Origin: Aminipila terrae
Lineage (GTDB): Bacteria; Bacillota; Clostridia; Peptostreptococcales; Anaerovoracaceae
NCBI RefSeq assembly: GCF_010120715.1
Contig: NZ_CP047591.1
Span: 2,046,001-2,110,000 of the forward strand
Direction of reading: 5' to 3'
Length of the DNA stretch: 64,000 nucleotides
The translations under genes and the position numbers were made by a program. Below, piece by piece: positions 54,608-63,790 of the stretch. Every line of letters starts with the position of its first letter. Within the stretch, counting starts at the first letter, position 1. Under the pieces are notes generated by a model, which saw nothing but the letters and a program-made list of their open reading frames with translations, made no database searches and was not told where the DNA came from.

Positions 54608-55990
54608 TTAATGTTTTTTTATGTCTTTTAGATAGTAATTTGGACCTGAGAAAAACTCCTTTTTCAATGCGACTACCTGACCGCTCATGAGAAGCAAGCC
54701 TGCCATATTCGGAAGCATAGTTATGCCAAGTATTACATCCAGAAAAGAAAAGACAGTTTCCAAACCTCCTAATGCACCTGCAAAAATAGCCAGCACATAA
54801 AAGATCTTCAAAAACTTGGCAATTTTAGTCCCAAAAAAGAATTCACATTGCTTTTCTCCATAAAAAACCTGAACAATAATTGTTGATATGACAAACATCA
54901 ACATGGAGAAAGAGACCATCAGTCCTCCAATCATATCCCCGAATACAGATTGAAAAGCCAGTGTAGGCATGGAGGCTGCAAGAGAAGCATCCACCTGAGT
55001 CCAGATACCAGTAGTAAGAACAACTAACGCGGACATGGTGCAGATAATCAGACTGGATACAGTGATTTCAAAAATACCCCAAAGGCCCTGTCTGACAGGA
55101 TGGTCTGTGGTGGCAGCTGAGTGGGCTACTGGAGCCGTTCCCATTCCTGCTTCGCAGGAATACGTACCCCGTGCAATGCCCCATCTCATGGCAGCAGCCA
55201 TGGAAGAGCCGGTTAGGCCGCCTGCAGTAGCAGAAGGGGTAAAAGCAGACTTAAAGATCAAAGTGAGAACATCAGGCAGAGCAGTGATATTACAGAGTAC
55301 CACTACCAGAGCTCCCAGAACATAAAGGCTGGACATAAAGGGCACCAGCTTTGAAGAGACACTGGCTATTCTGGTGATACCACCATAAACAATGACTGCA
55401 ACGAATAGGGTTAAGATAATCCCCGTTGTTATATTGCTTACCCCCATAACCCCTACAGTCTGGGTAGCAGATACAGACTGGGCTGCTACAGAAGCTGCAG
55501 AGATAATCATAGTGAAAAAAGCAAAAATAATAGCCAGAGTTTCACCGATGGTTTTGTTGGGTATTCCCGCGGCCAGATAGTACATGGGACCTCCCACGTA
55601 TTGCCCGTCTTCATTAAGTTCTCTGTATTTGACACCAAGTACGATCTCCGAAAACTTGGTGGCACAGCCGATGAGGGACACAACCCACATCCAGAAAACA
55701 GCCCCCGGACCTCCAAAGGCAATGGCGATAGGCACTCCTACAATATTAGAAGCACCAATGGTGGAGGCTAAAGCCGTGGTTGCAGCCTGAAAGGGAGATA
55801 CAGTGCCCTGACCTTTACTTTTTTTAAATATGGTTCCAAAAGTTTGCTTGAGAATATAGGGGTAATGAAGGATTTGAAAGAAACCCAGCCTTATGGTAAG
55901 AAAGATGCCGCCCCCAACAATCAGGGCCAGCATGGGAGGACCCCACATCCAGTTTGATAAGGAGCCCATAAAATCAATCAGGGTACACAT
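54608..55990 (-). CDS. Sodium:alanine/glycine symporter (AlsT/DagA family)
   Basis: 460 residues, about ten membrane segments, GTGGAG upstream on the minus strand. Family text includes NWMWGPPMLALIVGGGIFLT at the start, ASTIGASNIVGVPIAIAFG, GGPMYYLAAGIP and YSCEAGMGTAPVAHSAA. It takes up alanine or glycine with Na+, fitting an amino-acid fermenter. A PAS-HTH regulator gene lies upstream on the same strand and probably controls it (inference from adjacency). Confidence 0.93.
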   Translation of the reverse strand: MCTLIDFMGSLSNWMWGPPMLALIVGGGIFLTIRLGFFQILHYPYILKQTFGTIFKKSKGQGTVSPFQAATTALASTIGASNIVGVPIAIAFGGPGAVFWMWVVSLIGCATKFSEIVLGVKYRELNEDGQYVGGPMYYLAAGIPNKTIGETLAIIFAFFTMIISAASVAAQSVSATQTVGVMGVSNITTGIILTLFVAVIVYGGITRIASVSSKLVPFMSSLYVLGALVVVLCNITALPDVLTLIFKSAFTPSATAGGLTGSSMAAAMRWGIARGTYSCEAGMGTAPVAHSAATTDHPVRQGLWGIFEITVSSLIICTMSALVVLTTGIWTQVDASLAASMPTLAFQSVFGDMIGGLMVSFSMLMFVISTIIVQVFYGEKQCEFFFGTKIAKFLKIFYVLAIFAGALGGLETVFSFLDVILGITMLPNMAGLLLMSGQVVALKKEFFSGPNYYLKDIKKH

Positions 55991-56114
55991 AATAAACTAC
56001 TCCACTTCTTAATCATTAATTAAAAATACAGATGGTTATTATTGTATGCTGACTGTTCCTATAAAAAGAACTCTTTCTGGATTATTCCAACTGAACTGCA
56101 CGTCCAATATGAAA

Positions 56115-56810
56115 TTAAATGCCGTATCGCTGACACTTTTTTATCAGGGTAGAGTGATCCACGCCAAGGGCCGAAGCAGCTTTTCGTTTTGAACCGTATT
56201 GGCCGATGGCATCACGTATAATGTCTTTTTCAAAAGATTCAACAGACTTTTTCAGATTATATTGGGACTTTTTCAGATATGTTGAATATGCAGGCTCAGA
56301 TTCGGTTTCAGTTTCAGTTTGATAAACACTTACAGGCATAATCTGTATATGTATCATGGCATATTTCAGCTGGCCAAGTTCATCAGGAATGGGAAGACCT
56401 GTTACAGAGATTTCTTCATCAGCTAGTCGGTTATTCAGGTGACAGAGCTTTTTAGTATTTATTACTTTTGTAATGATGTCGTTGATAAATGGTGCTTTCT
56501 CACCTTTTATTTCATGGACATTTTTCTCTATAAGATCTTCTTTTTTTAAACCACTGAATTCTAAAAAAGGCTGGTTGAAATAAACCGTCTTACCATATCT
56601 GTCAGCAACATATAAAGCATTAGCTGAATGATTGCAGATTTCCTCAAAATCAATATGTCTGTTTTTAAAATCATCCAAAGCGGTTTCCAATAAAAAGAGT
56701 TTTTGGTTAAGGGATATGCTTAAATCCCTTGAAATATTTGAATCTATAGTATTGCGTAATGCAGTAACACAATTTTCGCATAAATTGATAATATTTAATT
56801 CCTGACTCAT
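56115..56810 (-). CDS. PAS-domain regulator with Fis/TyrR-type HTH, no AAA+ domain
   Basis: 231 residues from ATG 56810, where GGAGGG is well placed; in-frame codons further upstream lack a site. An N-terminal helical part, a PAS domain (about 70-175, NALYVADRYGKTVYFNQPF then LEFSGLKKEDLIEKN), a linker, and a C-terminal HTH_8 domain (FEKDIIRDAIGQYGSKRKAA, SALGVDHSTLIKKCQRYG). It resembles sigma-54 enhancer-binding proteins with the central ATPase removed, so it likely acts as a simple ligand- or redox-sensing regulator, perhaps of the downstream symporter. Confidence 0.82.
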   Translation of the reverse strand: MSQELNIINLCENCVTALRNTIDSNISRDLSISLNQKLFLLETALDDFKNRHIDFEEICNHSANALYVADRYGKTVYFNQPFLEFSGLKKEDLIEKNVHEIKGEKAPFINDIITKVINTKKLCHLNNRLADEEISVTGLPIPDELGQLKYAMIHIQIMPVSVYQTETETESEPAYSTYLKKSQYNLKKSVESFEKDIIRDAIGQYGSKRKAASALGVDHSTLIKKCQRYGI

Positions 56811-57112
56811 AAAGCCCTCCTGAAAAGCAGTATCACCCTTCTGGTGAATAATCGTTTTAGTAAAAATATAAATGGTGATAATATTCATCATCTGTTTTAT
56901 TGTAGCATATATTTTAAACTTTGTGGTGAAATCCACAAAACTTGTTTATTTGAATAAATTTTACCATAAAGGTAAACATAAAAGCGAATTAGTATCAGAC
57001 AAATGAAGCAGCATATTGACGGTTTTCACCGTATTTAATATTCAAAATATCTAAAAAACAAAAAAAAAAAACAATTTAAACATTTTCAGACAATTTCAGA
57101 TGAACTTAGATG

Positions 57113-57141
57113 TTGTAAAATAGGGAAATTTGTTATACAAT
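57113..57141 (+). promoter_or_regulatory. Probable promoter of the vanY-like/guaB genes
   Basis: TTGTAA (57113-57118), 17-base spacer, TACAAT (57136-57141). Between it and the start codon (57276) GCAGGGCT occurs twice and CCCTGC/GCAGGG can pair, giving a leader of about 130 bases with weak structure. The rest of 56811-57275 shows only an A-rich run near 57057-57071. Confidence 0.45.
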
Positions 57142-57275
57142 AAATAATTAAACTTCTAATTTTTATAATGTATAATTTAAAAATTTCTGGCAGCTCAAGG
57201 TTGCTGGAATTTTTGTATGAGACCCTGCAGGGCTATATGGCAGATATAAGCAGGGCTTCAAAGGTGGGGAATTAA

Positions 57276-58109
57276 TTGAGACAACAAATAATAATCATAT
57301 ATATAACTGTGGCACTATTAACAACCCAGCTTTTCATTGGATATGTTGGAATACCATTAATGAGTGGTAACCAGTTTCCAGCAGATTATAATCCGGACAT
57401 TATAATTTTAGGCGAGAATGGAAGACTTATCGCACAGGGAGACGATACGCCTCACTCAGATGGAAAATCTGACGGAAAACTTCCGGTTGTTGTGGAGTCC
57501 GAAAAAAGTGTGAGTAGAAGAGAAGCGCTAAAACGCGATCTTGATAAGGGTCTTTTTATTCTTGTCAACAAACAGAATCCTGTGGACAGTAGTTATAAAC
57601 CTGAAGATTTGACAGCTATTAAATATTTTGCTCCTGACCGTCCCCCAGAGGGAAGAGTTATGAGAAAGGAAGCTGCGGAGGCTTTTAATAAGCTCTCTGA
57701 AGCAGCAGCAAAGAAGGGTCATACTATAATAGTAACTACTGCTTATCGTTCTTATGATTTCCAGTCAAACTTATACAACAATTATGTTAAATATCATGGA
57801 AAAAAGGAAGCAGACACCTTTAGTGCTCAACCGGGAAAAAGTGAGCATCAGACAGGACTTGCTGCTGATGTAAGCTCTCCCTCCGTGAATTATCAGCTGA
57901 CAAAAGATTACATCAATACCCCGGAGGGTAAGTGGCTGAATGACAATGCATATAAGTTTGGCTTTATTATTCGTTTTCCTAATGGCAAAGAGAACATTAC
58001 AGGATATGTGTACGAGCCTTGGCATATCAGATATGTTGGGAAAACAGCAGCAAAAGAGATTTTTAATGAGGGGCTGACCCTCGAAGAGTATTTAGAAAAG
58101 GAGATATAA
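57276..58109 (+). CDS. VanY-like D-alanyl-D-alanine carboxypeptidase (M15B), copy 2
   Basis: 277 residues, TTG start with AAAGGTGGGG upstream. One N-terminal membrane segment (about 4-24), a linker, then the M15B domain: [14 protein letters not shown], zinc ligands in [16 protein letters not shown] and EPWHIRYVG. It trims terminal D-Ala from peptidoglycan stems. Shares the whole catalytic layout with the copy at 24936 but has a different N-terminus. Only one base separates its stop from the guaB start, so guaB is translated with it, an odd pairing of wall enzyme and purine enzyme. Confidence 0.92.
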   Translation: MRQQIIIIYITVALLTTQLFIGYVGIPLMSGNQFPADYNPDIIILGENGRLIAQGDDTPHSDGKSDGKLPVVVESEKSVSRREALKRDLDKGLFILVNKQNPVDSSYKPEDLTAIKYFAPDRPPEGRVMRKEAAEAFNKLSEAAAKKGHTIIVTTAYRSYDFQSNLYNNYVKYHGKKEADTFSAQPGKSEHQTGLAADVSSPSVNYQLTKDYINTPEGKWLNDNAYKFGFIIRFPNGKENITGYVYEPWHIRYVGKTAAKEIFNEGLTLEEYLEKEI

Positions 58110-58110
58110 C

Positions 58111-59619
58111 ATGGCGCACTATTTTGATGAACCATCCAGAACATTTAACGAATATCTTTTAGTACCGGGATATTCCGATAAGAATTGTACACCAGATAAT
58201 GTAAGTCTTAAGACACCTGTAGTAAAGTTTAAGAAAGGTGAAAAACCTTCTATTACAATGAATATCCCACTTGTATCTGCTATCATGCAGTCTGTATCAG
58301 ATGATAAAATGGCAGTTGCTTTAGCTAAAGAAGGAGGAATTTCCTTTATCTTTGGTTCACAGTCCATTGAAAGTCAGGCGGCTATGGTTAAAAGAGTAAA
58401 AAGCCATAAAGCAGGTTTTGTAACAAGTGATTCCAACCTGAGACCTGACCAGACTCTGGCAGATGTACTTGCCATAAAAGAAAAAAGCGGTCATTCTACT
58501 ATTGCTATCACAGATGATGGAACAGCAGAAGGAAAGATACAGGGTATCGTTACAAGCAGAGACTACAGAGTGAGCCGTATGAGTCCGGCTACAAAGATCT
58601 CAGAATTTATGACGCCATTTTCAGCACTTGTTTATGCTGAAGAGGGATGTTCTTTATCTGAAGCAAATGATATGCTTTGGGAGCACAAGCTAAATGCTCT
58701 TCCTATTATAGATAAGAACCAGAGACTGACTCATTTTGTATTCCGTAAAGATTATGATTCTCATAAGGATAATCCAAATGAACTTCTGGATTCCCATAAG
58801 AGATATGCGGTTGGTGCTGGAGTAAATACAAGAGATTATGAAGAAAGAATTCCGGCCTTAGTTGAAGCTGGGGCAGATGTTTTATGTATTGACTCATCAG
58901 AAGGATTCTCAGAGTGGCAGAAGGACACCATTGCTTTTGTAAGAGAAAAATATGGTGACACGGTTAAAATTGGTGCAGGTAACGTGGTTGATGGAGAAGG
59001 ATTCAGATACCTTGCAGATGCTGGTGCTGACTTTATTAAAATTGGTATCGGCGGCGGTTCTATCTGTATCACAAGAGAACAGAAGGGTATCGGACGTGGA
59101 CAGGCTACTGCCACAATCGATGTAGCAACTGCAAGAAATCAGTATTATGAAGAAACTGGTATTTATATTCCAATTTGTTCTGATGGTGGTATTGTTTATG
59201 ATTATCATATGACACTGGCACTTGCCATGGGTTCAGACTTTATCATGCTTGGAAGATACTTCTCAAGATTTGATGAATCTCCTACAAACAAGCTGATTGT
59301 TAACGGAACTTATGTTAAGGAATACTGGGGAGAAGGTTCAAACAGAGCAAGAAACTGGCAGAGATATGATCTTGGTGGTGACAGCAAGCTTAAGTTTGAA
59401 GAAGGTGTTGATTCTTATGTTCCATATGCAGGAAGTCTTAAGGATAACGTTACCCTTTCATTAAACAAAGTAAAATCAACTATGTGCAACTGCGGAGCAC
59501 TATCCATTGCAGAGCTTCAGCAGAAAGCTAAGATTACTCTTGTTTCAGCAACAAGTATAGTTGAAGGCGGAGCACATGATGTTATTTTAAAGAATACAGA
59601 TAATACCAGCGTAAGATAA
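58111..59619 (+). CDS. guaB: IMP dehydrogenase
   Basis: 502 residues; GGAG lies inside the end of the vanY-like gene. TIM barrel interrupted by a CBS pair (about 95-230), catalytic cysteine C319 in [15 protein letters not shown], then a flap with [18 protein letters not shown] text ([15 protein letters not shown]). It oxidises IMP to XMP with NAD+, the committed step to GMP. guaA follows 207 bases later, so the two enzymes of guanine-nucleotide synthesis are adjacent. Confidence 0.96.
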   Translation: MAHYFDEPSRTFNEYLLVPGYSDKNCTPDNVSLKTPVVKFKKGEKPSITMNIPLVSAIMQSVSDDKMAVALAKEGGISFIFGSQSIESQAAMVKRVKSHKAGFVTSDSNLRPDQTLADVLAIKEKSGHSTIAITDDGTAEGKIQGIVTSRDYRVSRMSPATKISEFMTPFSALVYAEEGCSLSEANDMLWEHKLNALPIIDKNQRLTHFVFRKDYDSHKDNPNELLDSHKRYAVGAGVNTRDYEERIPALVEAGADVLCIDSSEGFSEWQKDTIAFVREKYGDTVKIGAGNVVDGEGFRYLADAGADFIKIGIGGGSICITREQKGIGRGQATATIDVATARNQYYEETGIYIPICSDGGIVYDYHMTLALAMGSDFIMLGRYFSRFDESPTNKLIVNGTYVKEYWGEGSNRARNWQRYDLGGDSKLKFEEGVDSYVPYAGSLKDNVTLSLNKVKSTMCNCGALSIAELQQKAKITLVSATSIVEGGAHDVILKNTDNTSVR

Positions 59620-59771
59620 GAAAATTGGTTGGATGTGCGTTCATAAAGAGCAGATCTATATGGACTGGAGCAATTTTTCATTCATTCTGGGATTTCATTT
59701 CCTTTATGATATGACAAATTTAAATAGAAGAATTTTGATTTAATTATAAATTATTTATTGATAAGTAAATG

Positions 59772-59809
59772 CAGTACGTGAATGCCTATACTCATGGTTT
59801 TCCGTACTG
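59772..59809 (+). promoter_or_regulatory. Leader hairpin directly before guaA
   Basis: CAGTACG (59772-59778) pairs with CGTACTG (59803-59809), enclosing an ATG/CAT pair; its 3' end is eight bases before the GGAGG (59818-59822) of guaA. It may modulate translation. It is not a purine riboswitch that I can recognise. The rest of 59620-59771 shows nothing I can support. Confidence 0.35.
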
Positions 59810-59826
59810 GTTATAGTGGAGGTAAA

Positions 59827-61368
59827 ATGCAACAGGAAAAGATTATCGTACTAGATTTTGGCGGCCAGTATAATCAGTTGATTGCAAGACGAGTAAGAGA
59901 GTGCAATGTATACTGTGAAGTTCATCCCTATACGGTGAGCCTGGAAAAAATAAAGGAACTGAATCCGAAAGGCATTATTTTTACAGGAGGTCCTAACAGT
60001 GTTTATGGTGAGGAATCCCCTCAGTGCCCGGAAGAACTTTATCATATGGGCATTCCGATTCTTGGACTTTGCTACGGAGCACAGCTTCTTGCCCATCAGC
60101 TTGGGGGTAAAGTGGAGACTGCCCCTGTATCCGAATATGGAAGAACTGAACTGACAGTAAACAAAGATTCAGCATTGTTTAAGGATGTTTCAGAAAAAAC
60201 TATCGTATGGATGAGCCATACGGATTATATATCTAAAGCTCCAGAGGGATTTAAGGTTGTTGCGTCAACACCAGTCTGCCCTATAGCTGCCATGGAAAAC
60301 CCTGAGAAGGGATGGTATGCTATGCAGCATCATCCTGAGGTAAATCATACTCAGGAAGGGACTAAGATGCTGGAGGCCTTTGTAAAGGGCATATGCGGCT
60401 GCAAAGGGGACTGGAAGATGGATTCTTTTGTAGAAGATACAATAAAAGCTGTCAGAGAAAAGGTTGGCGATGGTAAGGTACTTTGTGCTTTATCCGGCGG
60501 AGTGGATTCTTCTGTAGCAGCAGTACTTCTGTCAAAAGCAATTGGCAAGCAGTTAACTTGTGTCTTTGTGGACCACGGTTTACTGAGAAAGAATGAAGGA
60601 GACGAAGTTGAAGCAGTTTTCGGTCCAGAAGGCCCTTATGATCTGAACTTTATCAGGGTAAATGCACAGGAAAGATTTTACCAGAAGCTTGCTGGCATTG
60701 AAGAGCCTGAACAGAAGAGAAAGATTATCGGGGAAGAATTTATCCGTGTATTTGAAGAAGAAGCTAAGAAAATCGGTACTGTAGATTTCCTTGTTCAGGG
60801 AACTATTTATCCAGATGTAATCGAAAGTGGTCTTGGAAAATCAGCAGTGATCAAGTCCCATCATAATGTAGGTGGACTTCCTGATTATGTGGATTTTAAG
60901 GAAATCATCGAGCCTCTTCGTATGCTGTTTAAGGATGAAGTGAGAAAAGCGGGTCTTGAACTTGGTATTCCTGACTATTTAGTTTTCCGTCAGCCATTCC
61001 CAGGTCCTGGCCTTGGAATCCGAATCATCGGTGAAGTTACTGCTGAGAAGGTTAAGATTGTTCAGGATGCTGATGCCATCTGGAGAGAGGAAATAGCAAA
61101 AGCGGGAATTGATAAGGACATCAATCAGTACTTTGCAGCTCTTACCAATATGCGTTCCGTAGGCGTAATGGGTGATTTCAGAACCTACGACTACGCTGTA
61201 GTGCTTCGTGCAGTAACCACAACAGACTTCATGACCGCAGAATCAGCAGAAATCCCTTGGGAAGTGCTGGGCAACGTGACAACCAGAATCGTTAATGAAG
61301 TAAGTGGCGTGAACAGAGTGTTTTATGACTGTACGGGGAAGCCGCCAGCTACGATAGAGATGGAGTGA
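59827..61368 (+). CDS. guaA: GMP synthase (glutamine-hydrolysing)
   Basis: 513 residues from ATG 59827 with GTGGAGG upstream; the in-frame ATG at 59782 is inside the leader hairpin. Glutamine amidotransferase with [14 protein letters not shown] and HHPEVNHT, then the ATP-pyrophosphatase with [15 protein letters not shown] and [18 protein letters not shown], ending PPATIEME. It makes GMP from XMP, ATP and glutamine. Most homologues end IEWE; the changed penultimate codons and the integrase gene 128 bases downstream fit an integration event at its 3' end. Confidence 0.97.
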   Translation: MQQEKIIVLDFGGQYNQLIARRVRECNVYCEVHPYTVSLEKIKELNPKGIIFTGGPNSVYGEESPQCPEELYHMGIPILGLCYGAQLLAHQLGGKVETAPVSEYGRTELTVNKDSALFKDVSEKTIVWMSHTDYISKAPEGFKVVASTPVCPIAAMENPEKGWYAMQHHPEVNHTQEGTKMLEAFVKGICGCKGDWKMDSFVEDTIKAVREKVGDGKVLCALSGGVDSSVAAVLLSKAIGKQLTCVFVDHGLLRKNEGDEVEAVFGPEGPYDLNFIRVNAQERFYQKLAGIEEPEQKRKIIGEEFIRVFEEEAKKIGTVDFLVQGTIYPDVIESGLGKSAVIKSHHNVGGLPDYVDFKEIIEPLRMLFKDEVRKAGLELGIPDYLVFRQPFPGPGLGIRIIGEVTAEKVKIVQDADAIWREEIAKAGIDKDINQYFAALTNMRSVGVMGDFRTYDYAVVLRAVTTTDFMTAESAEIPWEVLGNVTTRIVNEVSGVNRVFYDCTGKPPATIEME

Positions 61369-61370
61369 TA

Positions 61371-61392
61371 AAACGTTGAAATTTCAACGTTT
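61371..61392. repeat. 22-base perfect palindrome after guaA
   Basis: AAACGTTGAAATTTCAACGT plus TT: every base matches its reverse complement. It begins two bases after the guaA stop and could be the guaA terminator, a recombinase core or arm site, or an operator. Confidence 0.6.
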
Positions 61393-61417
61393 GTAGATGT
61401 TTGTCATAACGAATTTT

Positions 61418-61477
61418 ATAGGTAGTTATATTGTTTATTTAAGTGTAAGTAGGCAATCATAGCTACCTATTTTTTTA
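61418..61477 (+). terminator. Hairpin with T run before the integrase
   Basis: ATAGGTAG (61418-61425) pairs with CTACCTAT (61463-61470) over a 37-base loop, followed by seven T. It separates guaA from the integrase gene. Confidence 0.55.
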
Positions 61478-61496
61478 TTTTTAAGGAGGTTATGAT

Positions 61497-62480
61497 ATGA
61501 CCAAAGAACCAACCGTGAACAGAAATGAATCCATATTGCCAGAAATTAAACGAAGGACAAGAAAGGTGATAAGTGCACATGCTATATCCAATATTAGCTA
61601 TCAAAGTTTATTGGATTTGTATGTTAGGGAATGCAAAATAAAGAACTTATCAGAAACTACTATAAACGGGTATGTGTATGCAACAAGATACTTTTTAGAT
61701 TTTACTGGGTATGATTTAATGTGCAATGATATAACACAAGACCTTATAAATGAATATTGTCTGCATTTACAATCCTATCATAAAGCTACAACTATTAACA
61801 GTTATGTCTTTAAGATATCCCCAACTGTTAAATATGGAATTGAAAAAGGCTATATCAAGGAACAGATAGAATTCACACATATGGTGGAACAAGAAGAAAT
61901 AAAAGAAATCTATTCTAAAGAAGAATTAGAAATATTGCTAAAGAAGCCAACCAATAATGATTTTGCTGAGTTTCGTGCTTGGGTTATAATAAATACTTTT
62001 TTAGCCACAGGAATAAGGGCAGGGGAATTAAGGGCTTTAACAGTTGGTAACATTAATTTGAAGGATGATTACATTATTCTGAACAAGACCAAAAATCGGG
62101 AAGCAAGAATATTGCCAATACCAACGACATTACATATTGTACTACAAGAATGGTTAAGTATTAGAAATGCTTCTAAAGAAGATTATCTTTTTTGTAATAT
62201 ATATGGTGAACAAATGCAAAGAAGTGTATTGCAGACTGCCATTAAAAGGTATTCTAAAAGAAGGGGGATAAACAAATATGGATTGCACCTATATAGGCAT
62301 ACATTTATTACACTTTCAGTTAGAAAAGGAATGTCCCCGTTGATGCTAAAGCGAATAACAGGGCATAAGTCAATGAAGATGCTGGAAAGGTATTATGCAT
62401 TTAATCCTACTGACCTTGTGAATATAGTAGATGAATTTAATCCGTTGGAAGAATTCAGACCAAAGCAAAGAAGATATTAG
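61497..62480 (+). CDS. Tyrosine recombinase/integrase
   Basis: 327 residues; AAGGAGG upstream. N-terminal SAM-like core-binding domain (about 35-120; LLDLYVRECKIKNLSETTI, then NGYVYATRYFL) and a catalytic domain with the tetrad: Arg in TGIRAGELRAL, HxxR in LYRHTFITLSVRKG preceded by GLH, His in ITGHKSMKMLERYY and the nucleophile Tyr in the same stretch. It cuts and joins DNA at att sites. Its place right after guaA marks it as the integrase of an element inserted there. Lower GC than guaA. Confidence 0.93.
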   Translation: MTKEPTVNRNESILPEIKRRTRKVISAHAISNISYQSLLDLYVRECKIKNLSETTINGYVYATRYFLDFTGYDLMCNDITQDLINEYCLHLQSYHKATTINSYVFKISPTVKYGIEKGYIKEQIEFTHMVEQEEIKEIYSKEELEILLKKPTNNDFAEFRAWVIINTFLATGIRAGELRALTVGNINLKDDYIILNKTKNREARILPIPTTLHIVLQEWLSIRNASKEDYLFCNIYGEQMQRSVLQTAIKRYSKRRGINKYGLHLYRHTFITLSVRKGMSPLMLKRITGHKSMKMLERYYAFNPTDLVNIVDEFNPLEEFRPKQRRY

Positions 62481-62492
62481 TGGGGTGGCATT

Positions 62493-62768
62493 ATGAATAA
62501 GAATTTAATTGATAAGGCAACTATATCTAATATCGCTTACATGTATTGTTCAGAAGCTGTTATTTCCCCATCGGACGAAAATTATGAAGAATTAATTAAT
62601 ACTAACTTAGCAACATTAAATGAAAAACTTCATACACAGTTGGAATATGAAGGGGCTGAGGAAGTATTTAATCTGATTATCGATTACGGTGAAGCACAAG
62701 GGCAAAAATACTTTGAAGAAGGTGTAATGGTAGGAATAAAGCTGGCTAAAGAAATATCTAAAATATAA
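62493..62768 (+). CDS. Small hypothetical protein following the integrase
   Basis: 91 residues, GTGGGGTGG upstream, 12 bases after the integrase stop and so cotranscribed. Helical, acidic, ending EGVMVGIKLAKEISKI; the pattern resembles small clostridial mobile-element proteins of unknown role that end with an FxxGxxxGxxL-like helix. Could be a recombination directionality or regulatory factor by position, but no DNA-binding motif is evident. A terminator follows. Confidence 0.6.
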   Translation: MNKNLIDKATISNIAYMYCSEAVISPSDENYEELINTNLATLNEKLHTQLEYEGAEEVFNLIIDYGEAQGQKYFEEGVMVGIKLAKEISKI

Positions 62769-62779
62769 TAGTATATTGA

Positions 62780-62813
62780 CCATGGCAATCCATAAAAAGG
62801 TTGCCATGTTTTT
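62780..62813 (+). terminator. Terminator of the integrase operon
   Basis: CATGGCAA (62780-62787) pairs with TTGCCATG (62800-62807), then six T. Confidence 0.88.
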
Positions 62814-63014
62814 TATCCTTTGAATTATGTGGATGTAGTAGAAAATTAAATCTGAAAGATTAATTTGCATATATAATTTTGGGGTGTTATTTACCATCCA
62901 GAATGGAAATTAATAAAATATGACCCTATTTACCTATTAAGATTAAATCAGTGCCTAAAAGCATTATAGAAGCTAAAAAATGAAATTATATACAATACTG
63001 CGCTACAATATAGA

Positions 63015-63045
63015 TTTTGGGCACGCAAATAGGGCGTGCCCAAAA
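63015..63045. repeat. Strong GC-rich hairpin in the gene-poor stretch
   Basis: TTTTGGGCACGC (63015-63026) pairs exactly with 63034-63045 over a seven-base loop. It stands out in AT-rich DNA. It may end the leftward transcript from the promoter at 63206, or be a protein or recombination site. The flanks 62814-63014 show no gene I can support. Confidence 0.6.
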
Positions 63046-63101
63046 AGCAATAGCCACCTTAATTATTAGTATTGATAAACGCATAATTAAGAAATGCATA
63101 T

Positions 63102-63131
63102 TTGACAAACCTAAAAATAGCAAAATATATT
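63102..63131 (+). promoter_or_regulatory. Possible promoter, first of three TTTGACAAA-like boxes
   Basis: TTGACA (63102-63107), 18-base spacer, TATATT (63126-63131). The box TTTGACAAA recurs exactly at 63250. Confidence 0.4.
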
Positions 63132-63177
63132 CAATTGTTATGATTTGAATGTGGCAAACATTTTAACTATATGAATA

Positions 63178-63206
63178 ATTATACCACAAAATATGCATAA
63201 TGTCAA
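63178..63206 (-). promoter_or_regulatory. Consensus promoter reading leftwards
   Basis: On the minus strand TTGACA (plus 63201-63206), exactly 17 bases, TATAAT (plus 63178-63183). Expected start near 63171. No ORF with a ribosome site follows; the first strong hairpin is at 63045-63015. Confidence 0.7.
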
Positions 63207-63250
63207 ATTGATGTAAAAACCAATCAACATTCTTGAAAATCGGCACGAAT

Positions 63251-63279
63251 TTGACAAATCAATAGTAATTTGCTATAAT
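63251..63279 (+). promoter_or_regulatory. Consensus promoter reading rightwards
   Basis: TTGACA (63251-63256), exactly 17 bases, TATAAT (63274-63279). Divergent from the promoter at 63178-63206, with 44 bases between the two -35 boxes. Confidence 0.8.
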
Positions 63280-63626
63280 TTAGGTGTTGGTTGAGATTGA
63301 TAATGCATTGAATATACTTTTAATCATATGATTTATACGTTAATATTGAATAAATATGCATAGAGTATATGAAACGTTGTGGGAACAGATAGATATAGTC
63401 ATGTGCATATATGTGTATATAAATAGGAAGCGATTTGATGTGGTAAACGAATTCTTTCCTTATAATCAAAGTTGTTCCGTCTTGAAACCAACAACCGTAA
63501 TATTATGGAAGTATCACACCGTTATAATTAATATAGGATTTAGTGCGCACAATCCTATATTTAATAGTTGGAACATTAGTTAATTCTAATAGTGGGTAAG
63601 ACCACATAAAGAAAGGTAGGTTTGCT

Positions 63627-63641
63627 ATGCATTACGGATAA
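63627..63641 (+). CDS. Possible four-residue leader peptide (MHYG)
   Basis: ATG-CAT-TAC-GGA-TAA, with AAAGGTAGG (63612-63620) at suitable distance and a terminator 36 bases downstream. The arrangement recalls attenuation or ribosome-stalling leaders; chance is possible for so short a frame. Confidence 0.25.
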   Translation: MHYG

Positions 63642-63676
63642 ATTAAAATTCAAATTTTATTAACACGATATCACTT

Positions 63677-63718
63677 AAAGAACAAACAATTTAATTATAG
63701 TTGTAATGTTCTTTTTTT
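63677..63718 (+). terminator. Terminator/attenuator upstream of the last gene
   Basis: AAAGAACA (63677-63684) pairs with TGTTCTTT (63707-63714), with inner ACAA/TTGT pairing, then a T run. Confidence 0.8.
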
Positions 63719-63790
63719 ATCACTTTTAAATTACAGAATATTACATTAATGTAATTTAATTATTTTAATATAAGAAAGGATGATGACATT

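Larger units (their letters stand above)
63286..63718 (+). ncRNA. Candidate noncoding or leader transcript (about 430 nt)
   Basis: It starts at a consensus promoter and ends at a strong terminator. The only long frame inside (75 codons from 63356) has no ribosome site. Structure includes a perfect 11-bp stem (63530-63540 with 63551-63561) whose loop holds GTGCGCAC, ATTAG/CTAAT and GTGG/CCAC hairpins, and a four-codon ORF with a good ribosome site at 63627. It may be a free RNA or the regulated leader of the gene at 63791. Confidence 0.45.

Noticed and set aside
59620..59826. Purine riboswitch before guaA
   Set aside because: The conserved three-way-junction core of purine aptamers is absent; only a simple hairpin is present.
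63356..63583. 75-codon frame in the gene-poor stretch
   Set aside because: No ribosome site before its ATG and no recognisable protein pattern; the region looks like untranslated RNA.
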